From an uncultured Ruminococcus sp. (lineage in GTDB: Bacteria; Bacillota; Clostridia; Oscillospirales; Ruminococcaceae), in NCBI GenBank assembly GCA_902780505.1, contig CACZFN010000002.1:62001-126000 (forward strand): DNA of 64,000 bases, written 5' to 3'. The stretch's first letter is position 1; each line of letters begins with the position of its first letter. The notes below the pieces were generated by a model. It worked only from the letters and a program-made list of their open reading frames with translations, was not told the DNA's origin and made no database searches. A program made the position numbers and the translations under genes. Of the stretch, positions 54,907-63,752 are shown piece after piece.

Positions 54907-56589
54907 TTATACAGCGTAAGTTACACGGACAAGCTCACCTATAGATGTCTTACCCTGCTGAACAAGTTCAGAAACATTGTCACGAAGCAGCAGCATTCCC
55001 TGCTTCTTTGCAAGTTCCTGTATCTCACCCGCCTTTGCACCGGAAGTAACAAGGTCAGTCATTTCAGGGGTATTGAGAAGTATCTCGTGGATAGCCGTTC
55101 TGCCCTTATAGCCGCTGTGACATTTCGGGCAGCCGTCCGGGTTTGCATCATATACCTGAATATGATGGTCTATACCCATAAGCTCGTCATCGCCGTCTGT
55201 AGACATTCTTGCGACTTTACAATCATCACAAAGCACCTTTGTAAGACGCTGAGCAACTATACCGATAAGCGACGTAGCGACCATGTATGCTTCAACGCCC
55301 ATATCAACAAGTCTTGTAACGGTAGAAGCCGCATCATTTGTATGGAGTGTTGAAAGCACAAGGTGCCCCGTGATAGCCGCCCTGATAGCGATCGATGCAG
55401 TTTCAGCGTCACGCATCTCACCGACCATTATGATGTCAGGATCCTGACGGAGTATAGAACGCAGTGCCGCATCGAAGGTCATACCTGCTTTTTCATTGAT
55501 CTGACACTGATTTATGTTGTCTATCTTCTTTTCTACAGGATCCTCGACTGTGATAACGTTGAGGTTAGGCTTGGCCTTTTCGCCGAGAGCCGCATAAAGT
55601 GTAGTAGATTTACCTGAACCGGTAGGACCTGTTACCAGAACAACGCCCTGCGGAACTTTAAGGCAGTCAAGGAAGCGCTTATAGTTATAGTCTGTCATAC
55701 CAAGGTCCTGAATACGCCTTACCGAGCTGTCACCGGCAAGGATACGAAGTACGACTTTTTCACCGTATACCATAGGAAGATTGGATACACGCAGGTCAAC
55801 TGTCGTGCCGTCAATGACCTGTGACATACGGCCGTCCTGCGGGATACGTTTTTCTGCGATATTCATACCGCTTAAGATCTTGAAACGTGTAACAAGCGCA
55901 TTATGCAGTTGGCTTGAAAGTGTCATAAGCTCGACAAGGTCTGAGTTTACTCTTATTCTTATCTTTGTCTGTGTCTTGAACGGTTCAATGTGGATATCGG
56001 TAGCGTCCTGTCTGTAGGAGTTTTCAACTATTGCCGTAGCAAGCTTAACTATAGGTGCCGAGTCTATTCTGTCTGATGACAGATCTATCTCGGAAAGATC
56101 GATATCCTCTTCCTCTGCGAGTTCCTGCTCAGCTGCCTGAACAACGGCACTGGCCTGGCCTTCAGAATACATCTTACCGATCGCTTTATTTATAGCCGTC
56201 TTAGTTGCAAGGACAGGGTTTATGCTGCACCCTGTAAGAACTCTCAGGTCTTCAAATACATAGAAGTTGATAGGATCATTTGTTGCAACCGTAAGGCGCT
56301 TGCCCATTTTACTTACCGCAATAACGGTGTACTTCCTTGCCGTTGCCTCGGGTATCTTCTTGACAACATCAGGCAGAAGTGTGGTCGAATCAAGGTCACA
56401 GAAAGGAACATTGAGCCTTTCTGCCAGAACTTTGGCGAAGTCTATCTCAGAAATAAACTTCATTTCGGTGATCACATCACCGAAAAGCTTGCCCTTTGAT
56501 TCCTTCTGTTTGGCAAGTACCTGCTGAAGCTGCTGCTCGGTTATCTTTCCCTGCTCAACAAGGTACTGTCCGATAGGTCCGTTTCTCAT
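54907..56589 (-). CDS. pilB: PilB/GspE-type pilus extension ATPase with MshEN domain
   Basis: This 560-residue protein has an N-terminal MshEN-like domain (about 1-150, GQYLVEQGKITEQQLQQVLAKQ) and a C-terminal motor domain with Walker A GPTGSGKST (321-329), Walker B DIIMVGEMRD and a four-cysteine zinc site (CDDC, CPKC). PilB powers pilin polymerisation at the inner face of the membrane. MshEN domains in some bacteria bind cyclic-di-GMP. GGAG precedes the ATG. The 5' leader carries an imperfect long hairpin (about 56607-56665). Confidence 0.95.
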   Translation of the reverse strand: MRNGPIGQYLVEQGKITEQQLQQVLAKQKESKGKLFGDVITEMKFISEIDFAKVLAERLNVPFCDLDSTTLLPDVVKKIPEATARKYTVIAVSKMGKRLTVATNDPINFYVFEDLRVLTGCSINPVLATKTAINKAIGKMYSEGQASAVVQAAEQELAEEEDIDLSEIDLSSDRIDSAPIVKLATAIVENSYRQDATDIHIEPFKTQTKIRIRVNSDLVELMTLSSQLHNALVTRFKILSGMNIAEKRIPQDGRMSQVIDGTTVDLRVSNLPMVYGEKVVLRILAGDSSVRRIQDLGMTDYNYKRFLDCLKVPQGVVLVTGPTGSGKSTTLYAALGEKAKPNLNVITVEDPVEKKIDNINQCQINEKAGMTFDAALRSILRQDPDIIMVGEMRDAETASIAIRAAITGHLVLSTLHTNDAASTVTRLVDMGVEAYMVATSLIGIVAQRLTKVLCDDCKVARMSTDGDDELMGIDHHIQVYDANPDGCPKCHSGYKGRTAIHEILLNTPEMTDLVTSGAKAGEIQELAKKQGMLLLRDNVSELVQQGKTSIGELVRVTYAV

Positions 56590-56692
56590 TAATTAAACTC
56601 CATTCCCGCAGCAAGAGATTTTGCGAAAGCCGTGAACGCTCACAGCTTCGGGACATTTGCTGCGTTATGTCCCTAAAATATTTGAAATACAC

Positions 56693-56721
56693 TTGTAAAT
56701 TATCAAAATATATGGTAAAAT
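56693..56721 (+). promoter_or_regulatory. pilD promoter
   Basis: TTGTAA (56693-56698) and TAAAAT (56716-56721), preceded by TG, have a 17-nt spacer, 31 nt upstream of the TTG start. Confidence 0.7.
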
Positions 56722-56752
56722 AAATATATCAAATAATTGGGGGGTTTTTACC

Positions 56753-57577
56753 TTGACGGAATTATTACCGTATTATATCGTTATTTACACCTTTGTTTTC
56801 CTGTTTGGTGTGAGTATCGGCAGCTTTCTGAACGTATGCATCTACAGGCTGCCAAAAGAGGAATCGCTGATAAAGCGCAATTCACACTGTATGTCCTGCG
56901 GTGAGGAAATAAAGCGCCGTGACCTTATCCCGATAGTCAGCTGGTGCCTGCTCAAAGGCAAATGCCGCAGCTGCGGCGCACCAATATCACCCCGCTATAC
57001 CATAGTCGAAGCTTTAAACGGGCTGCTGTATCTGTTTGTTTTCATATACTTTGATGTTATGCAGTTCCCTCTGCACGCCATAATAGTATGCCTGCTTTTC
57101 TCAGCACTTGTAGTTGTATTCTTTATGGATCTTGACACGCAGCTTATATCAAACTATGTTGTGATATTTATCGCACTTCTTGCAGTGCTTGAATATTTCG
57201 TTTCCGACTATACATACATTTTCGACAACAATGGCATGACCTATGATAACATCTGGAAAAACCAGCTTGTCGGCGCATTTATTGTAAGCCTTCCGCTTTT
57301 GCTTATTGAGATACTCTCAAAAGGCAGGGCAATGGGCAGGGGTGATGTTTACCTTATGGCTGCAACAGGGCTTTTCCTCGGAATCAAGGGCGTTATCGTA
57401 GCATTTGCCATTGCACTTATAACGGGTTCCGTTGCGGGAATGATACAGAAACACAAAAACGGTGATTCAGTTTTCGCTTTCGGCCCGTGGCTTTCCCTTG
57501 GTTCAGCCATAGCCGCCATATGGGGGCAGCAGCTCGGAAACTTCTACCTGGCAAATATGACAGGCATATGGTCATAA
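56753..57577 (+). CDS. pilD: prepilin peptidase/N-methylase PilD (A24A family)
   Basis: This 274-residue membrane aspartic protease cleaves prepilin leader peptides after Gly and methylates the new N-terminus. It has the methylase half with zinc cysteines C46, C49, C71, C74 and the protease aspartates in MDLDTQLIS (D126) and GRGDVYLM (D198). About eight membrane segments are visible. The start is TTG 56753, 8 nt after GGGGGG; no better start lies downstream before the first helix. It is divergent from pilB and convergent with the pilin operon. Confidence 0.94.
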   Translation: MTELLPYYIVIYTFVFLFGVSIGSFLNVCIYRLPKEESLIKRNSHCMSCGEEIKRRDLIPIVSWCLLKGKCRSCGAPISPRYTIVEALNGLLYLFVFIYFDVMQFPLHAIIVCLLFSALVVVFFMDLDTQLISNYVVIFIALLAVLEYFVSDYTYIFDNNGMTYDNIWKNQLVGAFIVSLPLLLIEILSKGRAMGRGDVYLMAATGLFLGIKGVIVAFAIALITGSVAGMIQKHKNGDSVFAFGPWLSLGSAIAAIWGQQLGNFYLANMTGIWS

Positions 57578-57588
57578 AAAGTATTTAT

Positions 57589-57617
57589 TCCCGACGCTTA
57601 CCGCCGGGATTTTTTTC
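57589..57617 (+). terminator. pilD terminator
   Basis: A short GC stem, CCCGaCG/CGcCGGG (57590-57596, 57602-57608), is followed by a run of seven T. Confidence 0.85.
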
Positions 57618-57628
57618 GCCTCTTACCC

Positions 57629-57671
57629 AAAAAATCCTCTTAGCCGCTTTATTTGGTTAAGGGGATTTTTT
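57629..57671 (-). terminator. terminator after the pilin operon
   Basis: An imperfect stem of AAAAAATCC-x-CTTA type (57629-57645 with 57655-57671) ends on the minus strand in GGATTTTTT. It is symmetrical enough to act in both directions. Confidence 0.8.
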
Positions 57672-57712
57672 CGGCAGACAGACTGTTGAGCCTGTCTGCG
57701 AAAAAGATTTTA

Positions 57713-59647
57713 TTAATCCTTAATTAATGTTGTGATATCAATATCACTGTTTTCAAGCTTGTAGGACGCAGGCATTGTATAGCCTTGCTCACCTTCAGGT
57801 TTTATACCGTCACTACCAGAGAATTCAATAGTAAGAGTAATATCTAAAGTCCCATTAGGTCCAATCGTAAGATAATTATAAATACTATCAGTCGAGGTAA
57901 ACGTAAGCTTGTTTCCTACCAAACTCTTGTCATTATTAAGCTGCCAAGCATTTACATTATAATTTGTCGGTGTCTTACCCGTCATCTTAAATGGTAGCTG
58001 CATTTTAAATCTTTTGATTGTACTTGTGGTATTATTTTTAAGCTTTATCTGATAATTGATACAATTCCAAGTACTGCTTGTAATAACAGATGTTGCTGTT
58101 ATATCGCTCGGTGGCTTAACTTTATAAAGTGCAATGAACTTGGTATCCGAGGTCACTTCATAGTTATCAATTGGTTTTGTAGGATCACCATCTACATACC
58201 AGTTATCAAAAACTTTGCCTGCGGGGGCAGTTGGAACGTCATTAGGAACAGTCGGGCCGCCTGCTTCGCCCTTCTTGCCGCCGTCAATGTACTTTTCAGG
58301 TTCAAACAGTGTAGTAGCGTCAGAATAGAAGCCTACCTTATACTTATTCCTGATATTAGCATAGAATACCGTATCCGACCATATCTCGGTATTATCAAGT
58401 GTACCGCCCGAAGAAGTAAGCCACTGATATGACTGCGTTGCCGGATCATAGCCGCTTGTTGGTGCGCCCGGATCGGAAGCATGGTAGCCTTCCTCTACAC
58501 GGCCGCCTGTATAGGCATCTGTATTATCGGCATTCACAAACTTTACATTATGGCGGACTATCGAGGTATCCTCATTATAATAGATCGTAAAGACCATATC
58601 CTCCGTCGCCTGTATCTGTGCTATACCGTCTTTATCATAGTTCACACCGCCGCTGCGGTAGTAATAGCCTGTGTAGCCTGCTCTCGGCCATACGGGTGTA
58701 GGAACCGAAACAGCATCAAGATACTTGCCCGCATTTACCGGTCTTGCAGCGAGGATCTCACCTGCCTTGGGGAAGGAAGTATCTGTTGTATCATACTGGA
58801 AAGTATACGTGAACTTAACACTGTCATTTGTGCTCTTTACGCCGTAGAACACATAAGTGTACTTGTTGCTCGTATTGTAGAAGCTCTGAAGTTTTGCTGA
58901 AAGTGCCGAAGGCGCAGTTGCCTGCGGGTACTTTGTATAGTTGGCTTCAGTAGCAAAATCAAGGAAATCCCACACCTTATAAGAATCATCTTTGTCGATA
59001 TTGATATTTGTAAGGTCAAACTTCCTGTTTGCTGTATACTCGGGATCAGCCGCTTCAACATAAGCATTGTTCTGAAATTCCATAGCATAGGATTCAACAT
59101 CTACAAGCAGATCATACTTGAACTTATTTTCTTCAAGGAAAATATTAGTATGGTAGCTGTAAGGGCCGTAGACGTTATTGCCTATCGAACCTGCCTTAGC
59201 CTTTGTAAGGTCAAGGTAATCCTTACCGCCAAGATCTTTAAGGGTATAAACTGTACCCCTGCAATTCTTCCTGCTTGTTAATGTATCATTTGAGAAATCC
59301 GCAAACATCTCATCACGCAGGTGATTGTTATCAACGATTATGCATTCGGTGAACGGTGCACTGCACGCGCCGACCTTAAAGGTTTCGGAGGTGCCTATCG
59401 GTGATATCTGCGGAACACCCTCGTAATTTTTAAGCACGAGCATATCCGTTGCATATCTTGTTTTATCCTCGATATAGCCTATTATCGTTTCACCCGCTGT
59501 TTTTGTATTAACGGTATTGAGCGTCGTATTGTAAACCTGTCTGATAGGCCCCATAAGCTGAAGTATAGCGCCCATCATTACGGTAAGCAGTGCTATAACG
59601 ACTACAAGTTCAACAAGGGTAAAACCTTTTTCATTTTTCTTATTCAT
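57713..59647 (-). CDS. large type IV pilin-like protein with InlB-like repeats and a beta-sandwich C-terminal domain
   Basis: This 644-residue protein has a class III-type prepilin leader and helix (NEKG-FTLVELVVVIALL, with Glu at +5), then a pilin-like domain (about 30-270). About three InlB/Listeria-Bacteroides-like beta repeats (about 275-515) follow, with GYY, NWYVDG and FIALYK ends. The C-terminal domain (about 520-644) has YQIKLKNNT and LTIGPNGTLDITLTIEF, which recalls the strands of CBM2/CBM37-like carbohydrate-binding modules. Such size is far above ordinary pilins, so a minor pilin with adhesive tip function is inferred. The ATG at 59647 follows GGGGG. Confidence 0.82.
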   Translation of the reverse strand: MNKKNEKGFTLVELVVVIALLTVMMGAILQLMGPIRQVYNTTLNTVNTKTAGETIIGYIEDKTRYATDMLVLKNYEGVPQISPIGTSETFKVGACSAPFTECIIVDNNHLRDEMFADFSNDTLTSRKNCRGTVYTLKDLGGKDYLDLTKAKAGSIGNNVYGPYSYHTNIFLEENKFKYDLLVDVESYAMEFQNNAYVEAADPEYTANRKFDLTNINIDKDDSYKVWDFLDFATEANYTKYPQATAPSALSAKLQSFYNTSNKYTYVFYGVKSTNDSVKFTYTFQYDTTDTSFPKAGEILAARPVNAGKYLDAVSVPTPVWPRAGYTGYYYRSGGVNYDKDGIAQIQATEDMVFTIYYNEDTSIVRHNVKFVNADNTDAYTGGRVEEGYHASDPGAPTSGYDPATQSYQWLTSSGGTLDNTEIWSDTVFYANIRNKYKVGFYSDATTLFEPEKYIDGGKKGEAGGPTVPNDVPTAPAGKVFDNWYVDGDPTKPIDNYEVTSDTKFIALYKVKPPSDITATSVITSSTWNCINYQIKLKNNTTSTIKRFKMQLPFKMTGKTPTNYNVNAWQLNNDKSLVGNKLTFTSTDSIYNYLTIGPNGTLDITLTIEFSGSDGIKPEGEQGYTMPASYKLENSDIDITTLIKD

Positions 59648-59663
59648 CAAAGCTTACCCCCAA

Positions 59664-60479
59664 TCACGGACCTGCTTTTGCAGCTTCATAGTCTTCAAAG
59701 TTATAGTAATTACCATTATAATAATAGATATTAACATAACCTGTAGGCTTATTTGTTGTAGGATCTATCTCGCAGAAGTTAGCAAGGTTTGATCTTGTAA
59801 GGATAAAGTTCGGGTAAGTGCCTACCGAGGTCGGATCCTCAAACATATTGGTATTTTCTTCCTGATATGCCCAGAGGTTTTCTACTGTATCAGGTGTGCG
59901 CTTTATCATCATACCGAATGATAAACAACCGTCAGCAACATTTATATCATATATTTCACGATTTATATTGTTGCCATTTGAATTAATAAGGGTTACTTTA
60001 GGATCATGAACTATCCACATATAGTCAATATTGGCTGACGAATAATTCCAAAGCTTTATCCAGTAGAAGCCGTCCTCTGGCTGAGGTTTTACTTCGTTGC
60101 TCTCAGGTTCAAAGAACCTCAGGCTGTAGCCCGCATCAACGTCCATATTATTGAGCTTTGCCTGAAATGCGTAAACTTCTTTGTTGGAAACCACATCACC
60201 GTTATCGAATTTAGCATCAAGCTGTATCTTATTACCTGCAAGGCCGCCCATGTTATTCTTGATAACACCGTTGGCACCAAGGCTGTCGAGGTTGTTGTAC
60301 TGTTCCGAAACATTTGTCTGCTGCTGCATTTCACGGCCTGTATAAAGGCTCAGCTTGTTGCTGTTTATGGCGAAAAGTATCGCCGTAAACAGTGTAGCAC
60401 AAGTCATACCGAACAGAGCGATCGCCACGATCATCTCAACAAGAGTCATTCCTTTTTCATTCTTTTTGAACTTTTTCAT
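59664..60479 (-). CDS. minor type IV pilin-like protein
   Basis: This 271-residue protein has a prepilin leader and methylation site (NEKG-MTLVEMIVAIALFG, Glu at +5) and a globular domain without recognised motif. It should be cut by PilD and may form the base or initiation complex of the pilus tip, as PilV/PilI-like minor pilins do. It lies 16 nt before the large pilin gene and 21 nt after the PilX-like gene, in one operon. Confidence 0.85.
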   Translation of the reverse strand: MKKFKKNEKGMTLVEMIVAIALFGMTCATLFTAILFAINSNKLSLYTGREMQQQTNVSEQYNNLDSLGANGVIKNNMGGLAGNKIQLDAKFDNGDVVSNKEVYAFQAKLNNMDVDAGYSLRFFEPESNEVKPQPEDGFYWIKLWNYSSANIDYMWIVHDPKVTLINSNGNNINREIYDINVADGCLSFGMMIKRTPDTVENLWAYQEENTNMFEDPTSVGTYPNFILTRSNLANFCEIDPTTNKPTGYVNIYYYNGNYYNFEDYEAAKAGP

Positions 60480-60500
60480 AGTACCGGAATCCTCCTCCCA

Positions 60501-62816
60501 TTAATGATGATCGTATCTTAACAGCTGATATCCGAGCAGTGTGTCAGATCTTGCGCCCCTTGCGAAAGCGAGTACCGAGTTTTCAGATGGCATATTGTAA
60601 GAATAGTAAACGCTGTTAGCGCCAGGAACACCTGTATCATCAGCCTGATTAAGGAAGTGATCGCAGACAACAACACCGAGGTTTACAAGCATTATTTGCT
60701 TCTCTATCGGATTTGTTGCAGAATCCATATAGATCGTATTAGCAGGGAACGTAATGCCGTTTGTTGCAAGGAAGAACTTAGCTTCGGGAGCATAAACCGT
60801 GCAATCCCAGAAGGAGTTATTTGTTACCTTCCATGTGCAGTCATGTGTCAGAAGTACAACTATCTGTCCGTCAGGCGGGTTATAAGAGCCTGTGATATCA
60901 TTCTTTGTAAGGTTGAGCTTGCCCTCTGCTGTCCAGCCCTGGATATCGCCCGACTTTGAAGCAAGCTTAGACGGGAACAGAGCCGCATAGGTATCATACG
61001 AAAGTATACCCGAGCTGCAGAAGCTATAGGTAGGCTTATCCCAGTTATCATCATGTGTGCTCTTGCCGTCTACCATTGTACCGCAGGAACCCGAAACGCC
61101 CGAGTCTGATACAAAGTAGCAGAATTTTTCCTTGTTTTCAGTCTTTTCACTCTCGTTATATACAACAAAGAGGAACGACATACTTGAATCACCCGCATCA
61201 CTGAGGTCAGACTTCAGTCTTATAACAATATTCTTGTTCTTTACGTGAACAAGTATCTTAGGCGGACCGCCCGCAGCATTTTTAAGGTTCTGGATATCAT
61301 TCTTTTCAAATGTGCAGCTGTCTGTTATTTCAACCACATACTTTGAAGTAACGCCGCCTACTGTAAGTGATACTTCCTTGCTTGTATTGAGGAAGCTTGT
61401 AAGTGTCTTTGTATTCTGGCTTGCGCCTGTAGCGTAGAACTTTTTGTAATCTTCCTTGATATGGCCGCTTATAACTGTATCATCAGACATCAGCATATCT
61501 TCCGGGAAGTAAACGTACTCATTAAGCGTTACAGGTATCTCAGGTCTTTCTCCCCTGCCGGTCTTGTTAATAGCAGCATGCGGGTGTGTAGTATTATTTG
61601 TAGTAGTTGCGCCGTTTGTTTTTGTACCCCAGCAGGTAACCGTACCTGTGATAGAGCCTGCAACATATACGTCGCCGTGTACGTTGAGCGAACCGCTTGT
61701 TACTTTAAGGTCACCTTCACAGTAGATATCGCCGTAAACCACAACGTGAGCACCGCCGCTGTTTACAACAAGATTACCGCCGCCGAGGTCAGACGGGCTA
61801 TCCTTATAAACGTAGATATTACCAACAAAGTCCGAGCCGTTGCAGCCATTGCCGAAATTAAGGTTGCGGCAGTAAAGGTCAACATCGTATCTCTGGTTGT
61901 CAGCTGTATTTGTAGCTGTCTTTACGACATTGGGGATATCGCCCTCACTCTTGCCGACTACAGAGCCGACATGGAGCTTGTTTGTTACATTAACGGTGCC
62001 GCCGACATTCAGGTAGTTATAGCCGTCCTGACGGATCTGTGTAGACTTTACTCTGAAGTCGTTGCTTGTAACATTAAGGTTATTGGATATGATAACATAC
62101 CCGCCGCCGCTTGGATCTGAAAGGCTGGGGTAAAGTGTCATCGTGGACTGAACTGTATTTTCAAAGTTACCGTACCATACACTCTTACCGTAGACCTCAC
62201 AGTTATTTGTGAGCTTATTATTTCTGGATGCATCATTAGAGCTGCTTGAAATTGTCGCCATATCGCCGAGAACGTGCAGGTTATCAAAAGTTGTATCCTG
62301 TGTGCCCGCGATCTCTATCGCATTATCAAATGTGCATTTTTTCTTCGTAGTCGGTGTATAGATATACGCCGCAACAGTTTCTTCTTCCTTACCGAATTTT
62401 GCAGTTGCCGTTACCACGATTATCGACTGGTCAGAGGTATAGTTCTCGATCTTGATATCGCAGGTGCCCATTTTTCCTATCTCGCTGTTGTTTTTATATT
62501 CAAAATGCCCCGTAGCACCTGTTTTAGCGAGGTTCTGCAATTTCTTGATATTCTTTTCTACTTCCAGCTTTTCTGCTTCTGTAGCGCCAACGGCTAACTT
62601 TTCTTCCCTTTCGATCTGATTTACAAAGCTTTCAAGACAGGTAGAAGCTGTCATATAGGCCTGTTCAGACTGGAAGGTTTTGTAGGTTCGGTCTGAAGTA
62701 ATATTTACAAATGATACAGCCGCGCCTACGAGGATCATCATGATCGTCATCACGCAAAGTACCGTCAGAAGTACGGCACCGCGTTCATTGCTTTTCTTTA
62801 GCAATCGCCTCTCCAT
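60501..62816 (-). CDS. PilX-like pilus assembly protein with large beta-rich domain
   Basis: This 771-residue protein starts with a PilX_N-like segment (NERGAVLLTVLCVMTIMMIL) but has no Glu at +5, as in PilX/PilK-type minor pilins. After a coiled-coil stretch, the central part (about 170-410) has repeated short strands (VVYGDIYCEGDLKVTSGSLN type) suggesting a bactofilin-like or right-handed beta-helix fold. Several cysteines are present. The ATG at 62816 lies after AAAGGTGG; the frame opens nine codons upstream without a site. It probably assembles with the next two pilins. Confidence 0.78.
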   Translation of the reverse strand: MERRLLKKSNERGAVLLTVLCVMTIMMILVGAAVSFVNITSDRTYKTFQSEQAYMTASTCLESFVNQIEREEKLAVGATEAEKLEVEKNIKKLQNLAKTGATGHFEYKNNSEIGKMGTCDIKIENYTSDQSIIVVTATAKFGKEEETVAAYIYTPTTKKKCTFDNAIEIAGTQDTTFDNLHVLGDMATISSSSNDASRNNKLTNNCEVYGKSVWYGNFENTVQSTMTLYPSLSDPSGGGYVIISNNLNVTSNDFRVKSTQIRQDGYNYLNVGGTVNVTNKLHVGSVVGKSEGDIPNVVKTATNTADNQRYDVDLYCRNLNFGNGCNGSDFVGNIYVYKDSPSDLGGGNLVVNSGGAHVVVYGDIYCEGDLKVTSGSLNVHGDVYVAGSITGTVTCWGTKTNGATTTNNTTHPHAAINKTGRGERPEIPVTLNEYVYFPEDMLMSDDTVISGHIKEDYKKFYATGASQNTKTLTSFLNTSKEVSLTVGGVTSKYVVEITDSCTFEKNDIQNLKNAAGGPPKILVHVKNKNIVIRLKSDLSDAGDSSMSFLFVVYNESEKTENKEKFCYFVSDSGVSGSCGTMVDGKSTHDDNWDKPTYSFCSSGILSYDTYAALFPSKLASKSGDIQGWTAEGKLNLTKNDITGSYNPPDGQIVVLLTHDCTWKVTNNSFWDCTVYAPEAKFFLATNGITFPANTIYMDSATNPIEKQIMLVNLGVVVCDHFLNQADDTGVPGANSVYYSYNMPSENSVLAFARGARSDTLLGYQLLRYDHH

Positions 62817-62987
62817 AAAAACCACCTTTCTCAAAAATTTCAATTCATAGTGCTTACTTTATCAAAACCTGACCTGATAGTCGGTTTATCAACATATTAA
62901 ATCCAAACTAAAAATTTTAATCAATATATAGCACTTTTCGGTGGTGGGTAAAAACCCGCCACCTACGAGCGAAATATTAACAAATTA
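62817..62987 (-). other. intergenic region with hairpin between pilO and the pilX-like gene
   Basis: A 10-bp stem with one mismatch, GGTGGtGGGT/ACCCgCCACC (62940-62963), lies 25 nt beyond the pilO stop. It has no T-run after it on the minus strand and may lower or stabilise the downstream message. No clear promoter was fixed. Confidence 0.5.
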
Positions 62988-63752
62988 TTACTTATCTTCC
63001 TTAGCCTCGTCCTTCTTATCGTCATCGCCGCCGAGTGCTGCGGGCTTGGGAATCTCAGGAGCCATATAATACTTATATGTTATAGAGCCCTCGATCTCGC
63101 CGCTGTCAACGCCGACAAGCGACTTGCCTTCTTCGCCAAACTGTATGGCAACTTCCTGAAGTATGAACGACTTCTGGTTAGAAGTAAGAAGGTTATCTGC
63201 AAAATCGAACAGATCGCCGATATCGCATTTAAAGTCAGTATCTACATTGTAAACGCCGACTGTATACGCATTTGCAACAGTTCCCGCAAGTATATCCTGA
63301 GCCGCCGACTGATCTATGCCTGCATTCTGGATCGTCTTGGCCTGATAGTCAAGGAAGCTGTTTACCTGTACATCAGAGAAATCATAAGACGATATGGATT
63401 CAACCGAAAGATCCTGTATAGCGAATGTTGTATAGTCGATCTCTCTGTTATCTGTAAGGAGGATATCCTTGATAACATCAGCAACTTCATCCTTAGGTTC
63501 AAGCTTATAGAAATATTCATCAGAGTGTTCTACAGCATCATCATAAGCCTTCTGGAGTTCGTCCTTGAGGTTCTTCTCCTTCTCAACACGTTCCTCAAGC
63601 ATAACAACTTCGTTATCCTTAGAGTCCCTTGTGTTGGAGGTCTCGTTCATTGTAGTAAAAGCAGGCTTGATTATAAGGAAAATACCTATCGCCCAAATGA
63701 TAACTACAACAGCGCCTATAAGCAGTATCTTATCACGATATGTAAGTTTCAT
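62988..63752 (-). CDS. pilO: PilO-like pilus alignment protein
   Basis: This 254-residue bitopic protein has a short cytosolic N-terminus, one membrane segment (about 9-31), a coiled coil (about 40-80) and an extracellular alpha/beta domain, ending in a Lys/Asp/Glu tail. This is the layout of PilO, which with PilN links the cytosolic PilM ring to the pilus in the membrane. Its ATG overlaps the PilN stop by one base (TAATG), so the two are translationally coupled. Confidence 0.82.
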   Translation of the reverse strand: MKLTYRDKILLIGAVVVIIWAIGIFLIIKPAFTTMNETSNTRDSKDNEVVMLEERVEKEKNLKDELQKAYDDAVEHSDEYFYKLEPKDEVADVIKDILLTDNREIDYTTFAIQDLSVESISSYDFSDVQVNSFLDYQAKTIQNAGIDQSAAQDILAGTVANAYTVGVYNVDTDFKCDIGDLFDFADNLLTSNQKSFILQEVAIQFGEEGKSLVGVDSGEIEGSITYKYYMAPEIPKPAALGGDDDKKDEAKEDK

